Positions 19,707 to 31,347 are shown, numbered from the stretch's first letter. The stretch: 64,000 nt of DNA from Lasiosphaeria ovina (GCA_033439765.1 JAULSN010000003.1:4898001-4962000), one strand, 5' to 3'. The notes: generated by a model not told the origin, from the sequence alone. Translations and numbers: made by a program.

Positions 19707-21519
19707 ATGGCAGCGCCCACAACGTTGGCCGAGGTCTCGCAGCTCCATCGACAAAACAGCGACGCTGCGCGGAGGATCTATGCCCCGTTACGAGAGGGCG
19801 AAATCCGCCTTGTGAGGCTCCACACCGGAACGGACGGTCCGATAATCTGCTCGCTTGTCTCCTGCTCCCACGACGCGGCGCCCGCCTACGAGGCCATTTC
19901 GTACGTCTGGGGACCTCAGGACGATCGGCGCTCGCTTCAGCTGAACGGAGAGGTATTTCGCACTACCGAGAATCTGCACGACGCGCTGGCCCGGCTCCGG
20001 CTGCCGGCCGGGGATCGCTTGCTCTGGATCGACGCGCTAGCCATCAACCAGCTCGATCTCGCGGACCGCACCAGGCAGGTCCAGGCCATGCCCGCCATCT
20101 ACTCACGAGCCGGCAGCACTCTGGCCTGGCTCGGTGACGGCGACGGATCCATCGACAGCACCTTTGCCGGTCTTGCTCTTTTTGCGCAGGGCGGGGTGGA
20201 CGTCTTTGACAAATCCCGTATGTTAACCAGAGAGAGCCTTCAGAACCTCCTCGGGCACGCCTTTTATATCGTCAAGCTTCCGTACTGGACAAGAGTCTGG
20301 GTCGTGCAGGAGCTGATTTACTCCAAGACGGTGGCTTTTCTGTACGGGGCTCATCTTGTCCCGTTCGGCCTATTCAGCTCCTTCTTCCGCCTGCTCCGGG
20401 GCAGCTGGGAATCGAGCCTGTTCGAAGACGAGCAGACATGGCAGGGAGTCCCGTTGATCCAAGGCTCCTTAATCAGCCGCGACATACAGCTGTGGAATCC
20501 AGGCTCAGCCGGCCGTCATGCATTTATGGACTTGTCCACGTGGTTGGAGGGCTTTTGCTCCAGGAGGTCTTGCGCGGATCCGCGTGATAAGGTTTTCGGG
20601 TTTTACAACTGTCTCGATCCGAGCATTCGGCCGCTGATCACCGTCAGCTATGCCAGGACTGTCAGCGAGGTGTTCATCGAGATGACCCAAGTCTGTTTCC
20701 AGACAACCAAAGAACCTGGAGATCCTCTGTAGTGTCGACTCTTTCCGTCGCGACTCGGCCTATTCGCAAGAACTACCGTCCTGGGTCCCGGACTATGCTG
20801 GCGAGAACATATTCGCCAAAGGGTTGAAGGAAAGCGAAATTTCTCCGCGTCTCTCGCCCGTCTTTTATGAGTTGATGGATGACGGACGAGTCCTCCACGT
20901 ACGAGGTGTGTGCATCGGCGTGTGCAACCGTGTGTCACGACCTTTAGACCAAGTACGAGGAGATGATTTGGCCTCCTCCGTAGACCAGTCATGCCGGAAT
21001 GTCTTGGAGCATTTTGTATCGGCTCAAGCACTTCTGGAGGTCGCTGAACACGAAATTGAGGATTACATCCAGACGATTGTTGCAGGGGAGAAGCTTGACG
21101 GGGAGACTCCAGAGTTGCTACAGTCCTTCCTCAAAAGCTGGCGACGGACGACACGGAGGTCCAACGAAGTGATGCAAGCCGTTCTCCAAGGCTACAAGAA
21201 ATCTATTCACTTCTGGTGGGCGATGCACTCTAGTCAGCTTCTGTTTTCGTTTCAGCCAGCCCCTGTCACCAGCTACGACACTAGGCACTCGTCTTCGGCC
21301 TCCCGGAGAATGTTCGGCATTGGCGTCTACAGTATGCAGGAGGGAGATCGACTCCTCATGATTCTTGGGTGTTCGGCGCCCGTCGTTGTCCGGCAACGGG
21401 GAGTTCACCATGTCCTTCTGGGGACTGCCCGTCTCCTGGAGAGTGCCACCGACAAACGATTGCAGAAAAAGATTCAGCGGTGGGATTCGTCAGACCTGGA
21501 GGATGTGTACTTTTGCTGA
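19707..21519 (+). pseudogene. HET-domain (heterokaryon incompatibility) gene with one frameshift
   Basis: ATG at 19707 opens a frame to 20732. The rest of the same protein continues in the next frame to TGA at 21519. The HET domain is clear: EIRLVRLHTG, YEAISYVWGPQDDRRSLQLNG, TENLHDALARLRL, LLWIDALAINQLDLADRTRQV, IYSRAGSTLAWLGDGDG, YWTRVWVVQELIYSK. The second frame carries the expected downstream segment (LEILCSVDSFRRD, LPSWVPDYAGENIF) and the C-terminal YSMQEGDRLLMILGCSAPVV region. The switch is one base near 20709-20712 (CCAAAGAACC). No GT-AG intron can explain it without removing conserved sequence. HET domains trigger incompatibility cell death in filamentous fungi. Either the allele is broken or there is a one-base sequence error. 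Confidence 0.85.
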
Positions 21520-21802
21520 GACTTGAATCTTCGACAATTCGATGTTGGAAGAATGGCTAGCCTTGTTGGAATTCGTGGTGGTGCAATGGCTCTTCCTGAA
21601 AAACGCGTTCGTGTACTGAAAAGGAGGATGGGAGCTTGCGAGGTGAGTTCTCGAATTATCATTTTGAAGGTAGTAGAATTTCAAAATAAATACAGATGCG
21701 CCATGTTAATATGCGGAGCCCGTACCTTGTATGCCCAATCCCATTATTTCAGTTTCCAAGCGCTATAATCAACATCACCCTTTCCACACCACCCCCCCTA
21801 TC

Positions 21803-22840
21803 TCAAGGCAGTTCGTGCGCCCGCGCCGGCTGCGTCAAGGGCATCTCATGCGGCTCCAGCAGCGCGAGCCCGTTCAGGCCGCCCTGGTCGGCCTTCCACT
21901 CCGCCGCAGCGGCCTCGTGGCGCTGCTGGGCCTCGACGCCGTCCTTCTCGAACCACTCCTGCGGCTGCTGCCCGTCGGCTGCGAGCTCCGCCCTGTCGCC
22001 ACCTGCCGCCGCAGCACTAGCCCGCTTTTTCTTCTGCATGACGAGAAATGCTGCCAGCGCGAGCAACACTAGCCCGCCCACTGCAGCGCCGGCGCCAATG
22101 CCCGCCTTGGCGCCGGTGCTGAGCCCGCCACCGCTGTCACCACCGCTGCCGCTGGCGGCTTGTTCCGCTGGCGTGGTCGGTGTGGTCGAAATGGTCTGAA
22201 ATACCGTCTTCGTCGTGGCCGGCGTTGTCTGCGAGCCTGTCGAGGTGGGGAGGATGGTCGAGCTGTTTGGTGTGACTGAGGAGGAGAGGGCGGGGGTGCC
22301 GGCGGCGCTCGCCGACGGGGAGGGAGAGGCAGGGAGAGAGAGGGCGTCGGCCGTGCTCTGCGATGGCTGCTGCTGCTGCGGGGAGCTGATAGGGGTGGTA
22401 GGGGATGGCGAAAGGGGCGGCGTGGCGGAGGGGGTCGCGACAGCGACGCCGTCGCAGACGAGGGTGGCGGGCAGGGCGATGCCCTCGCTGGCGCAGAACG
22501 AGTCGAAGAACTTGACGGTGGCGGCCAGGTCGGCACTCGAGCAGGCGGCCTTGGCGCAGCACGCCACGCCCACCACGAAGGCGTTGCTCGTGCACAGGCA
22601 CGCGTCGCCCGTGGCGACGGTGTCGCAGTTCGTCAACGTGATCGAGGACACGACGCAGGACTCCTAGGTTCGTTGCCTGCGAGTCAGCAAGCGCAGAGAC
22701 GCGCTATTTTAATTTTTTTGGGGGCAGGGAGCACGTACCGCGCATGTTGGCAGGTTCGGCACCCCCTCGAACTGCGATGCTGCGAGACGACATGATGACA
22801 ATGCGAGCGCCGCAAAGGCGGCGCGTCTTATCGGCCGCAT
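21803..22840 (-). CDS. CFEM-type single-pass membrane protein
   Basis: Two exons on the minus strand: 22840..22739 and 22663..21803 (75-bp intron, GTACGT donor, phase 0), 320 aa. Residues 1-25 are a signal peptide (MRPIRRAAFAALALSSCRLA). Then comes a CFEM-like Cys module: LPTCAESCV, TNCDTV, ATGDACLC (Asp before the Cys pair), GVACCAKAACS, FFDSFC. A Ser/Thr/Pro-rich stalk follows, then a membrane segment (GAAVGGLVLLALAAFLVMQK) with KKKR stop-transfer and a cytosolic tail. CFEM proteins sit at the fungal surface. Some bind haem through the module's Asp, others act in adhesion or virulence. A diverged paralog lies at 33.8-35.0 kb. GC-rich antisense frames are ignored. Confidence 0.85.
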
Positions 22841-23887
22841 GGCGGCGGCGGGCAGGCAAGCAACCGCTGGACACTTCTTGCGCGGTGATTTAGGTAATGG
22901 GTGAATATTGGGCAGACCTGCAAAAGAGGAGAGAGGGGACGGCGTTTGCTGTCCCCGACTGGCCATAGATTGATTCATGGCGAGGCTCTGGAAATGGCGT
23001 TATTCGCAAATTGCCATTGGCCAAGACCGACTAGGGGGTCGGCCACATCTGTCTAGCGCGCCCTCTTCTGTGCGTATCAAAGCGTTGCATTCGCAGTGCA
23101 TTCCAAAGGAACAACATGCGCCGCGGTTTGGACTGCTGTTTTTGGCGAGCGCGTGGCCTCAGTTTTCAGTAGTCTAGGACGCTTTAATAAGTTCATGTTG
23201 GGTGGCGCGTATGTTCTCTCTATATTGACAGTACCCATATAGTGTACGCAGTAGACTAGGCCCCCTGGGCCCATACTATCTAAACATGTGGTGCCGTTCT
23301 CTGCATCAGTTGTGACGGCGGCCAATAGAGGGATTGCCTATTGATAAAGAGACACGAAATCGTTATTCCTATTGCTTCCTTATCTGAGTTCTTTTCTCTA
23401 CACTCTCTAATGTTGTACATGTACCTTTGTGTATTTGCCACTCCTGACGACGGTAGTGGCAACGTTAACTAATCTTGGTTCTGGCAGCATCTGGAACCTT
23501 CTATCTAACATCTCTCACTCTTTTCTTCTTTAGCTTAGAATTCCACAATATAAGCAGGGGTAACTATAGCCTTGATTATTACATTTCCACTGTGCTTTAA
23601 AATACGTTACTATATTACATTTGAACATAATTAGTTATTAAATAATCCAGACTAAAATAAAGGAAATAGTAAGAAGCTTCTCGCTAGCTCGATTACATTC
23701 TTATTTAGTAATCTCAAAACTAAATTAACGGACTAATTAACACCCGCCTTTACGCTTTTCTAACTATAAATTAACACATCCTCCCACACCCTTCCTGTGG
23801 CACGCTATGATAAAAAAAAAAAAGAGAGGGAGACAGAGATAGCAATCCATCGAGCGGACAAAATTCCACGCATATAATAGTTTAACC
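22841..23887. other. Intergenic region, strongly AT-rich from 23460
   Basis: No gene seen. The part next to the NLR-like gene (about 23470-23880) is AT-rich with TA-rich words and may hold that gene's 3' UTR. The AT shift is also what RIP-affected sequence looks like, but no repeat copy is visible here. Confidence 0.4.
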
Positions 23888-26800
23888 CTATCTTCTACGA
23901 AATAGACGCTTAAAAAGAGGTATCCTTTTCTTTTTAGGTAGCGTCTGCGCATTCACGGGACCCAACATGCCTTGATCGCCAACCGCAGCCGCAAGGTTAT
24001 TCATCGTACGGAGCGTATCGGGATGCTCAGAGCCTAGCACTTTCGTCTGTAGCGCCAGGGTCTGCCGGTATAGCTGCTTGGCCTCGCTGTAGTTGCCTTG
24101 ATCACGAACCGCATTCGCAATACCCAACATCGTACCGAGCGTATCGGGATGCTCAGAGCCTAGCACTTTCGTCTGCAACGCCAGGGTCTGCCGGTACAGC
24201 TGCTCGGCCTCGCTATAGTTACCTTGATCGCCAACCGCAGCCGCAAGGTTATTCATCGTACGGAGCGTATCAGGATGCTCAGAGCCTAGCACTTTCGTCC
24301 GTAGTACTAGGGTCTGCCGGTATAGCTGCTCGGCCTCGCTATAGTTGCCTTGATCAATAACCGCATTCGCAAGGTTATTGATCGTACGGAGCGTATCGGG
24401 ATGCTCAGAGCCTAGCACTTTCGTCTGCAGCGCCAGGGTCTGCCGGTATAGCTGCTCGGCCTCGCTGTAGTTGCCTTGATCGCTAACCGCATTCGCAATA
24501 CCCAACATCGTACGGAGCGTATCGGGATGCTCAGAGCCTAGCACTTTCGTCTGCAGCGCCAGGGTCTGCCGGTATAGCTGCTCGGCCTCGCTGTAGTTGC
24601 CTTGATCGCTAACCGCATTCGCAATACCCAACATCGTACCGAGCGTATCGGGATGCTCAGAGCCTAGCACTTTCGTCTGCAGCGCCAGGGTCTGCCGGTA
24701 TAGCTGCTCGGCCTCGCTGTAGTTGCCTTGATCGCTAACCGCATTCGCAATACCCAACATCGTACGGAGCGTATCGGGATGCTCAGAGCCTAGCACTTTC
24801 GTCTGCAGCGCCAGGGTCTGCCGGTACAGCTGCTCGGCCTCGCTATAGTTGCCTTGATCGCCAACCGCAGCCGCAAGGTTATTCATCGTACGGAGCGTAT
24901 CGGGATGCTCAGAGCCTAGCACTTTCGTCTGCAGCACCAGGGTCTGCCGGTACAGCTGCTCGGCCTCGCTATAGTTGCCTTGATTGCTAACCGCATTCGC
25001 AATACCCAAGATCGTACAGAGCGTATCAGGATGCTCAGAGCCTAGCACTTTCGTCTGCAGCGCCAGGGTCTGCCGGTACAGCTGCTCGGCCTCGCTGTAG
25101 TTGCCAAGTATATGAATACTATCCGCCGTGTTGATAAGAAGGTTTGACTGAGAAATCTCATCCGTCGTACTACCCCCTGACTTCAGCACTTTCAAGCCAT
25201 GTGGAAGATATCTTATCCACACGCTTCTATTCTCATGTTCGGGAAACGGAAAGACATTTGCAATCTGTTGCAGCACCTTGGTGGCCCATTCTTCTTGCTT
25301 TCCTGCCTGCGCCAGCCAGTTCAACATCGACAGTTGAACCAGCCGGTGCATGTCGTATGCATCCTGCTCTTGCTCTTGACGCTGAGTGACGAATGCGTAT
25401 GCTTTAAGGGTGCCGATTGCTTCTACTGCCGCTATTTCAGTTGGTGCCGGGGGCAGTAAAGACTGTGGAATGTCCTTTTCAACTAGGAAGCACATGAATC
25501 TCAGGTAGTCTGCTGCCAGGGGGTAGTGCTGTAAAATGTGCTGGAACGAAAGCAGCCATGTCGTAGCAACTGGATTTTGGCTGTCACTATAGCGATGTAG
25601 ATCATTGAAATCGTTGCTTAGCAGACTGATTATCGCCTCATCACTTGATAAACAGAGCCTGAGGTACTCTGTAGTTGAGATCTGATTCTTGGCCATAAAT
25701 GCAGATGCCTGCCGTATGGCCAGGGGTAGATATGTGAGGAATTCGAGCAGCTGTGTTGTGCGTTCGGTGTCGTATGTCTGATGTTCCTGTAGATGCGTTT
25801 TGAGAAGCGCGAGAGCTTCGTCTTTGCTCATTTCGTTGATGGTAATAACATCACGGGCTGGGATACCAAGCTTCGACACGATATGATGATTTCGCGTTGT
25901 GAATAGAATAGAACCTTTGGGGCTGGATGGGAGATAGTTGGCCAGATGCATATCATCAAAAAGAAGCTTCGTATCGTCGGCGTTATCAATGACTAAAAGC
26001 CAGGCGCCAGCATCTTCACGGCTCAATGCAGTCTTGACGAGTGTCTTAGCGTCGGCCGTGTCCTCGTCAATCCCGGCAACCTGAAGTTGTTGGCCTATCG
26101 CTCGGTAGGCATTCTCAAAACTAGTCGCGTTTACGGCTGGAACCCAGAAAACGGAGCAGTCATGGTACTTCTTGCGAACCCGGAAGGCCGTTTCAAGGGC
26201 AATCTGCGTCTTCCCGATGCCTCCGAGACCTTCGATGACGACCCGTTGGCATCTGTCTTTATCTGTAAGGGGTGGAACGCTCTCGAGAAGCCTTGTTAGG
26301 ATCGATTCTCGTCCGACAAAGTCATTATTCTTCTCGAATGGGACGACCCAGGAGCACTTTGATGGAGGCAGTACGACTTATAGGAATTAGCTTCAGGAAA
26401 CAAAGCTAAAATTTAGATTTGAAAGTCACGTACTGGGGGCCGCAATGACCTCGATACTGAGTGGGAAGCTGGGAATGGGCCTATCAGGCCGCCACCCCAT
26501 CATCTGAGGCTGTCTTTGAGATCCACCCATCTCGATCGATTGCGAGCCAGAAATTTGGACTTGGGTAGTTGATTCACCCTGACCCTGCCCCGCCTTGGAT
26601 GCTAGTAACGCCATGACCACCGTATCGATGTAGGAAGATACTGTATCCTGTTCTAGATATCCGGTTGTATACGTGCGGACCTCGCCTAGATTCTCCCACT
26701 CTTCTAGCTTGATGTCGTTAAGACCACGATCAACGCTGAAACGCAAGTACGTGTCTTTGATGTTTCGAAACCGCTTCTGCACTCTTTCCGCTGTCGTATC

Positions 26801-27803
26801 AGACTCTGTGGCCATGTTCTTGAGCGCTTCTATCAACTTCAGAGGGTTTGTCCGTGGGGAGGAAGGAAATTTAAGGACGCGAGCCAGGCCGGTTCCGATA
26901 CTGACGACGCAAGCAATTCTTCGTCTGGGAAAGACAAGTCTCGCCTCCTCGAGAACCTGTTCGATAGGGTTGTTATATCCGAGCCCGGCATCAACGAACG
27001 TCTCCCGTTCCCATTCTTCTCCAATTTCGATTGGATCGAAGTATGTAGGTGCTGCAGAAGTCGCACGACAGGCCTCCCAGATTGTGCAGTTGAACGTTGG
27101 GTTATTGCGTATGTTATACGTCCGGAACAGCCTAGGACCGTTCCGGGATCGAACGTCTTGCTGCGGTACTGCACAGACAAACCTAAGAATAGGGGAATTA
27201 GTCGGTCGACAACCAAAGAGTTCAAAGACAACATACACTTTACAGGAGGACTTTGAACGGTCAAGCATTTTTTCCTCGCCATTCCCAAGGCGGCGTCCAA
27301 GGAGCGACTTCACCGCTTTTTCCAGTGTCCGGCTGTCGAACTTGCTGTTCTTGAGGTAGGTTTTGACTGAGAAGATCTCCTTTGCAATCTGGATATACTC
27401 CTTTCGGGCCTCAGGTACCGACAAACGCACCCGTCCTAGCAACAGAGCGATCAAGCTATAGTAGAGAACGCATTAGTTATATCCATAGATACAAACTTAT
27501 TTCAAGTGGTAAGACTTACCCTCCAGTGGATGTCCCACCGATAAGGTCGAAGAAGTCGGCCGGTAGAGGGTCGTCGGCCATGTCCAGGTCGTGCTTGATT
27601 CTCCCCATAACCTCCTCAAGAATGAGGAGCTCAGAGAGTCCACGAATGCCCCCGCCGTCTAGACAGCTGTTAGTGACACGGGCAATAGTAGCTAAACTCG
27701 ACCCATTTTGCTGACCCAAAGCTAGCAGGCACAATGGCTTGTCACCCATCTTATCAGGATACCTCGGGATAGCAACGGGAGGACGATATATATTTTGTTG
27801 CAT
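23888..27803 (-). CDS. Patatin-NB-ARC-TPR protein (fungal NLR-like)
   Basis: Five exons on the minus strand: 27803..27716, 27658..27520, 27455..27237, 27182..26434, 26376..23888. All introns (54-64 bp) are GT-AG with matching phases. 1227 aa. ATG at 27749 is an alternative start. (1) Patatin-like phospholipase: [18 protein letters not shown] (oxyanion hole), LIGGTSTGG (nucleophile Ser), [36 protein letters not shown] (catalytic Asp). (2) [19 protein letters not shown]-loop [15 protein letters not shown], Walker B-like [34 protein letters not shown]. (3) Nine tandem 42-residue TPR units. (4) Basic tail [15 protein letters not shown]. Known: this architecture is a major class of fungal STAND proteins tied to allorecognition and immunity-like cell death. 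The lipase is thought to be the effector and the TPRs the sensor. All key residues are present and the frame is intact. Confidence 0.9.
23972..25105 (-). repeat. Nine tandem 126-bp TPR units
   Basis: Exactly nine 126-bp units (42 codons) inside the NLR-like gene. Each begins [14 protein letters not shown], continues [11 protein letters not shown] and ends AxAVxDQ. Two variants of the unit end alternate ([10 protein letters not shown] and [10 protein letters not shown]). Most units differ at only a few bases, with changes at codons around LGIAN/NNLAN, TLALQ/TLVLQ and LRTM/LGTM. Confidence 0.95.
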
Positions 27804-28562
27804 TCAGCCTCTTGCTTAATATAGAAGGCGACGAGAGAGAGGGGTATAGCCTCGCGTATTAAGGAGAATATAGGTTGATTTGCTCTGCGGCCGCCGCTTC
27901 ACGTCAAATAAGATAGCTTAATAGGTGATCAAAGTTCACGCAGTTGGCTTCGAATAGAGTTGCTAGGAGCGGGGGAAAGGGGGGGAGGGGGGGAGATTTT
28001 CGGTGCTTAGATACCGGCTGCGGTAACAGCACAGCCCCAATGTTGGTCAACCTGCCTCAGCTCAATTCAGCCTCTTCATCTCCTCTGATTGTTGTTGTGC
28101 AGCGGATTGGTTAGCTCACAGTCGCTCTCCTGCACTATGCCGCTGACTGCGTTTCGGTTGTGACCTAACGGAAGAGCGCTTATCGTTTAGATATTATTGG
28201 GTGGGCAACTACAGAAATTCCCATTGGTGGCGAAATGAATGCAATTGTCATAATTTATACATCGTGGCTTGGTTGAGGTGCTGGGCTACATGTTGTCAGA
28301 CCAATCAACTAATAGATTTCCGACGCGTGGTGGGCAGAGAACAGGCGCTGTTTGGTCGCTTTTGGCCACAACTCCGGCTCAGCCGCCGCCACACTCCTTC
28401 AAGTTGTTCGCTCATCCATCTTCTCATTCGCTCTTCTTGGTCGCCAGTGGACACACGGGCAATGGCCTAAGACCCATGGTCGGGCATGGCTGCTGCAGAG
28501 CCACTGGGCAATCAGAATTCGGCAGGCCCGACCACGGCACATGAATTCCAGCTTGTTGACTA
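27804..28562. other. Intergenic region between the NLR-like gene and the transposon
   Basis: No gene seen. G-rich low-complexity sequence at 27965-27995 and AT-rich parts. It presumably holds the NLR-like gene promoter. No obvious TATAAA near the start; TATATAT lies 14 bases before the ATG at 27803. Confidence 0.4.
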
Positions 28563-28666
28563 CCCGTGCCCCGCCCCACCTTTTTCCGTTCAGGGAACCT
28601 GACTTCCCAAAAGGAGGTGCTCACCACCACAACAACAACAACACCACCAAAATAACAAAACTGAGG
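28563..28666 (+). repeat. Left terminal inverted repeat of the transposon
   Basis: Pairs with 30405-30506 in inverted orientation, with scattered mismatches and small gaps. The ends start CCCGTGCCCCGCCCCAC here and CCGTGCTCCGCCCCAC at the other end. Confidence 0.8.
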
Positions 28667-28677
28667 CCATCAACGCA

Positions 28678-30368
28678 TCAAAACCTACGTAAATAACGTA
28701 CAACCTTCCCGTCTTCGTAGATTGCAACAGGGCCTAGTTTTCCTATCATTCGCCAGTTCCTGGCGACTTTTCCAGCCTCTGCAAACCACCTTTTACTTGC
28801 AATACGAGCTCTCAAGTCTGCAGCCTCAACTTGCTTCCTTGCCTTAGCCAGAGCTTCACCCTCTCTTTGCACCACCATAGCCCTGCCTTCGGCTACTGTT
28901 AACACACCGCCGCATTGCTTGCAGGGGCGTATTCTTCATCGCCCTACGTTTTCTTCGTGTGGCCTCGGCGAGCCTGGTTCTCCTTAGGTCCTGCTTTGTT
29001 TGGAGCAGCTCAGCCGTGTTGATAAGACTCCCTTTAATAAAACGCCGGGCATCATGAACAAAGGAAGAATCTAGGCCCGGGCTTTCTTCTATGACAGTCT
29101 GTAGCCTCTCAGCTACCTTGTCAAAGTGCCTATATGTCACCGGCGTGTTGAATGGTGACGACATGGGCCCGGCAGGGGGTGGAGAGGGCGTCCTTTTTGG
29201 CAGTCTTTGACGTAGAAATGTCAATACCAACTCGGCGTTCAGGGGCCAGATTCCGGTCTTCTTGAAAGCGGACTTTATCGTACTCTTTTTCATAGCCTGC
29301 GCACGAATGCCCTCAATGGTAGCAAGGAATTCCAGCTTTGTGATCGCAATGAGGCCGTCACGAACCATCAGGTCGATAGCTTCGGCGTGGTAATGCTTCA
29401 GGGGCTGGAAAACAACAACATCGAGAGGCTGAAGTAGGTGGGTAAGGATGCCGAAGGGTATGATGTTGTTTTCCTCGCAGTACTCAATGAATTCAACCGT
29501 ATGATGTGAGCCGTGGCCGTCAAGGATAAGGAGGCGTTTGTGCCCTATAGAATGCCCTTTCGAGTACTCATTGAAGTACTCGAGCCACTTAAGAGTGACC
29601 TGGTCGTTCGTATAGCCTGACGAAGTCGGTATAATGCGTGCCTTGGGGTCTAATTCCGGCTGGGCATACCACTGGGCCATATGAAAGCTCCCTTTGAGTA
29701 TGAGGAAGACCGCTATGTGTTTACCGGCCGCCGAGATGCCCTCAATGGCTGCTACACACTCCCTATTCTCGGGGATACCGAACAATTGCGCCCTCTTCCG
29801 TCTGGTCACACAAAGCTGGCTTTTCCCGATCCGTATGCGGAACCCCGTCTCATCCATATTCCAGATGTTCTTAAGGGGTATACCATGCTCGGCGATGACC
29901 TCACGAAGCTTCCTGAAGTAGGCTTGAACCCGTTCAAAGGTTCTCAGAGTCCTGGTGGTCAGCGGCCATTGTTTTCTGAAGCCGCCGAGAATAGTTGTTG
30001 CGCTTGATGAAGCGTGAGGTCCAGTTAGATCCAACAACTAGCGGTTTGGCTGAATGCCGCGAGCGGGATCCAGTCTGCAGGATCAGGTTTGCCGCGGCCG
30101 TAATGAACTTAGGGCGTACGGCCAAGTTGATGTAGTCTAGCCTATTAATGTAGCGCCATAATGCAACCTCTTGTGGCCGTGTCAGGGTTGTATTGGGGGC
30201 AGGGCGACCTTTCTTTGGTTGCTGGCCCTCTAAGCGGTATCTTACCTGGGCTCGGGGAACCCCGAATTTCCGAGCCGCTGCAGATACAGAATCGCTGTAA
30301 CCCTCATAAAGCCATGCAGCAGCAGAGGCTATACGATATTCAAGATCATCTGGGCTTTCAGAGGCCAT
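28678..30368 (-). pseudogene. DDE transposase (Fot1/pogo), two frameshifts
   Basis: ATG at 30368. The N-terminus has helix-turn-helix character (AAAWLYEGYSDSVSAAARKFGV, RAQVRYRLEG) and a CENP-B-like segment (NWTSRFIKRNN). The catalytic part has NMDETGF (first Asp), LLILDGHGSHH (second Asp) and HLLQPLDVVVFQPLK (third acidic residue). The C-terminal coiled-coil part includes GGVLTVAEGRAM and KARKQVEAADLRARI. The reading frame shifts near 29936 (CCTTTGAACG on the coding strand: SENL passes into ERVQAYF in another frame) and again near 28929-28937 (before PCKQCGGVLTVAEG). The protein as read cannot be made in one piece, so this copy is probably not autonomous. Confidence 0.9.
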
Positions 30369-30404
30369 TTTGTGGTTGTTTTGACGCACTTTTGTTAGTG
30401 ACAG

Positions 30405-30506
30405 CCTCAATTTTATTATTTTAGTGGTGTTGTTATTGTGGTGGTGAGCACCCTCTTTTCTGAGGGTCAGTCCCAGAACTCGTAAAAACAGTGGGGCGGA
30501 GCACGG
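30405..30506 (-). repeat. Right terminal inverted repeat of the transposon
   Basis: Inverted partner of 28563-28666. It runs from just beyond the transposase start codon (30368) to the TA at 30507. Confidence 0.8.
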
Positions 30507-30508
30507 TA

Positions 30509-31347
30509 TTGAATTGATGCAAGAGAGCCCATTTGCATTTGAGGTTCGCGGGGCTGAATGTTTGTGAGAGGGTTGCAAATTCATGGCCTATGGCGCAGAT
30601 ATTATTATGTAGATAGAACCTGGAAGAGATGATATCCCATTTCGATATTCTAAAGTGACAGGATTGTTACCAGATTCAGATTTGATTGAAAATATTTGAC
30701 CTAATTACGTTCGACACTCCACTATACGGATTTTTTTTTTTAGAAAGAAAGAAAGAAAACCGGAAAATCAACAAAGGAATAGAGCTCATAGGCTGATCGG
30801 TATCACAAGTAGGGAGATGGCATTTTGGTCAAAGACGTGGATTCCCCAACAGAGTCTCTCTTCCCCGAGAGCTACCGCAACGCTACAAATACCAGTGTAC
30901 CACAAAATCGACGCTTCAACCAGACTCCATCTTCGATACTTCCGGGCTATCGCCAAAAGTAACGAGACAGAAGCAAGCCGCTGGACCGGCTGCGGCGGAA
31001 CCTGTAGCGATGATGCTCGGGGGTGCTTGATCCTGCTGCCAGTCTGCTGGATTATCAACATTGGGTCTCAGATGACGAATGTGTTAATTACCGTTAACTA
31101 GGTAAGGTGGTTTCTGTGAAGGGGCGGCCAGCCTATCTGAATATTGGCTGGCCAAGAAAGAAGAAGGGGATCGACTAGATTACAATATTAGGTAATGGTG
31201 TATACATAGATGCCCCTGAATATCCGTGGAGCATCCTTCCCAGTCTCGCCAAGCTTTCCCTTCATATCCCTAGACCACCCTTCCCAGTCTCGCCAAACTT
31301 TCCCTTCATATCCCTACCCTTCCACGGGGCACGAGTTGAGCCGGGTC
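30509..31347. other. Intergenic region right of the transposon
   Basis: No gene seen. It contains a poly-T run followed by GAAA repeats (30731-30760) and a short tandem repeat, annotated separately. Confidence 0.4.
31235..31316. repeat. Two copies of a 38-bp pyrimidine-rich unit
   Basis: 31235-31272 and 31279-31316, starting CCTTCCCAGTCTCGCCAA, differing at one base. They lie just beyond the 3' end of the F-box pseudogene. Confidence 0.85.

Larger units (their letters stand above)
28563..30506 (-). mobile_element. Fot1/pogo-type DNA transposon flanked by TA
   Basis: About 1.94 kb. TA dinucleotides lie at both ends (28561-28562 and 30507-30508), as expected for Tc1/mariner/pogo insertion. 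The ends are long imperfect inverted repeats of about 100 bp (28563-28666 against 30405-30506): the outer part shares GTGCYCCGCCCCAC, the inner part GGTGCTCACCACCACAA and an AACAACACCAC stretch. The interior codes for a DDE transposase on the minus strand, now frameshifted. Size, TA target and N-terminal HTH plus DDE layout fit the Fot1/pogo family common in Fusarium and relatives. Confidence 0.9.

Noticed and set aside
20660..20700. 31-base intron in the HET gene that would repair the frame
   Set aside because: Too short for a fungal intron and would delete a conserved segment (VFIEMTQVCFQ).
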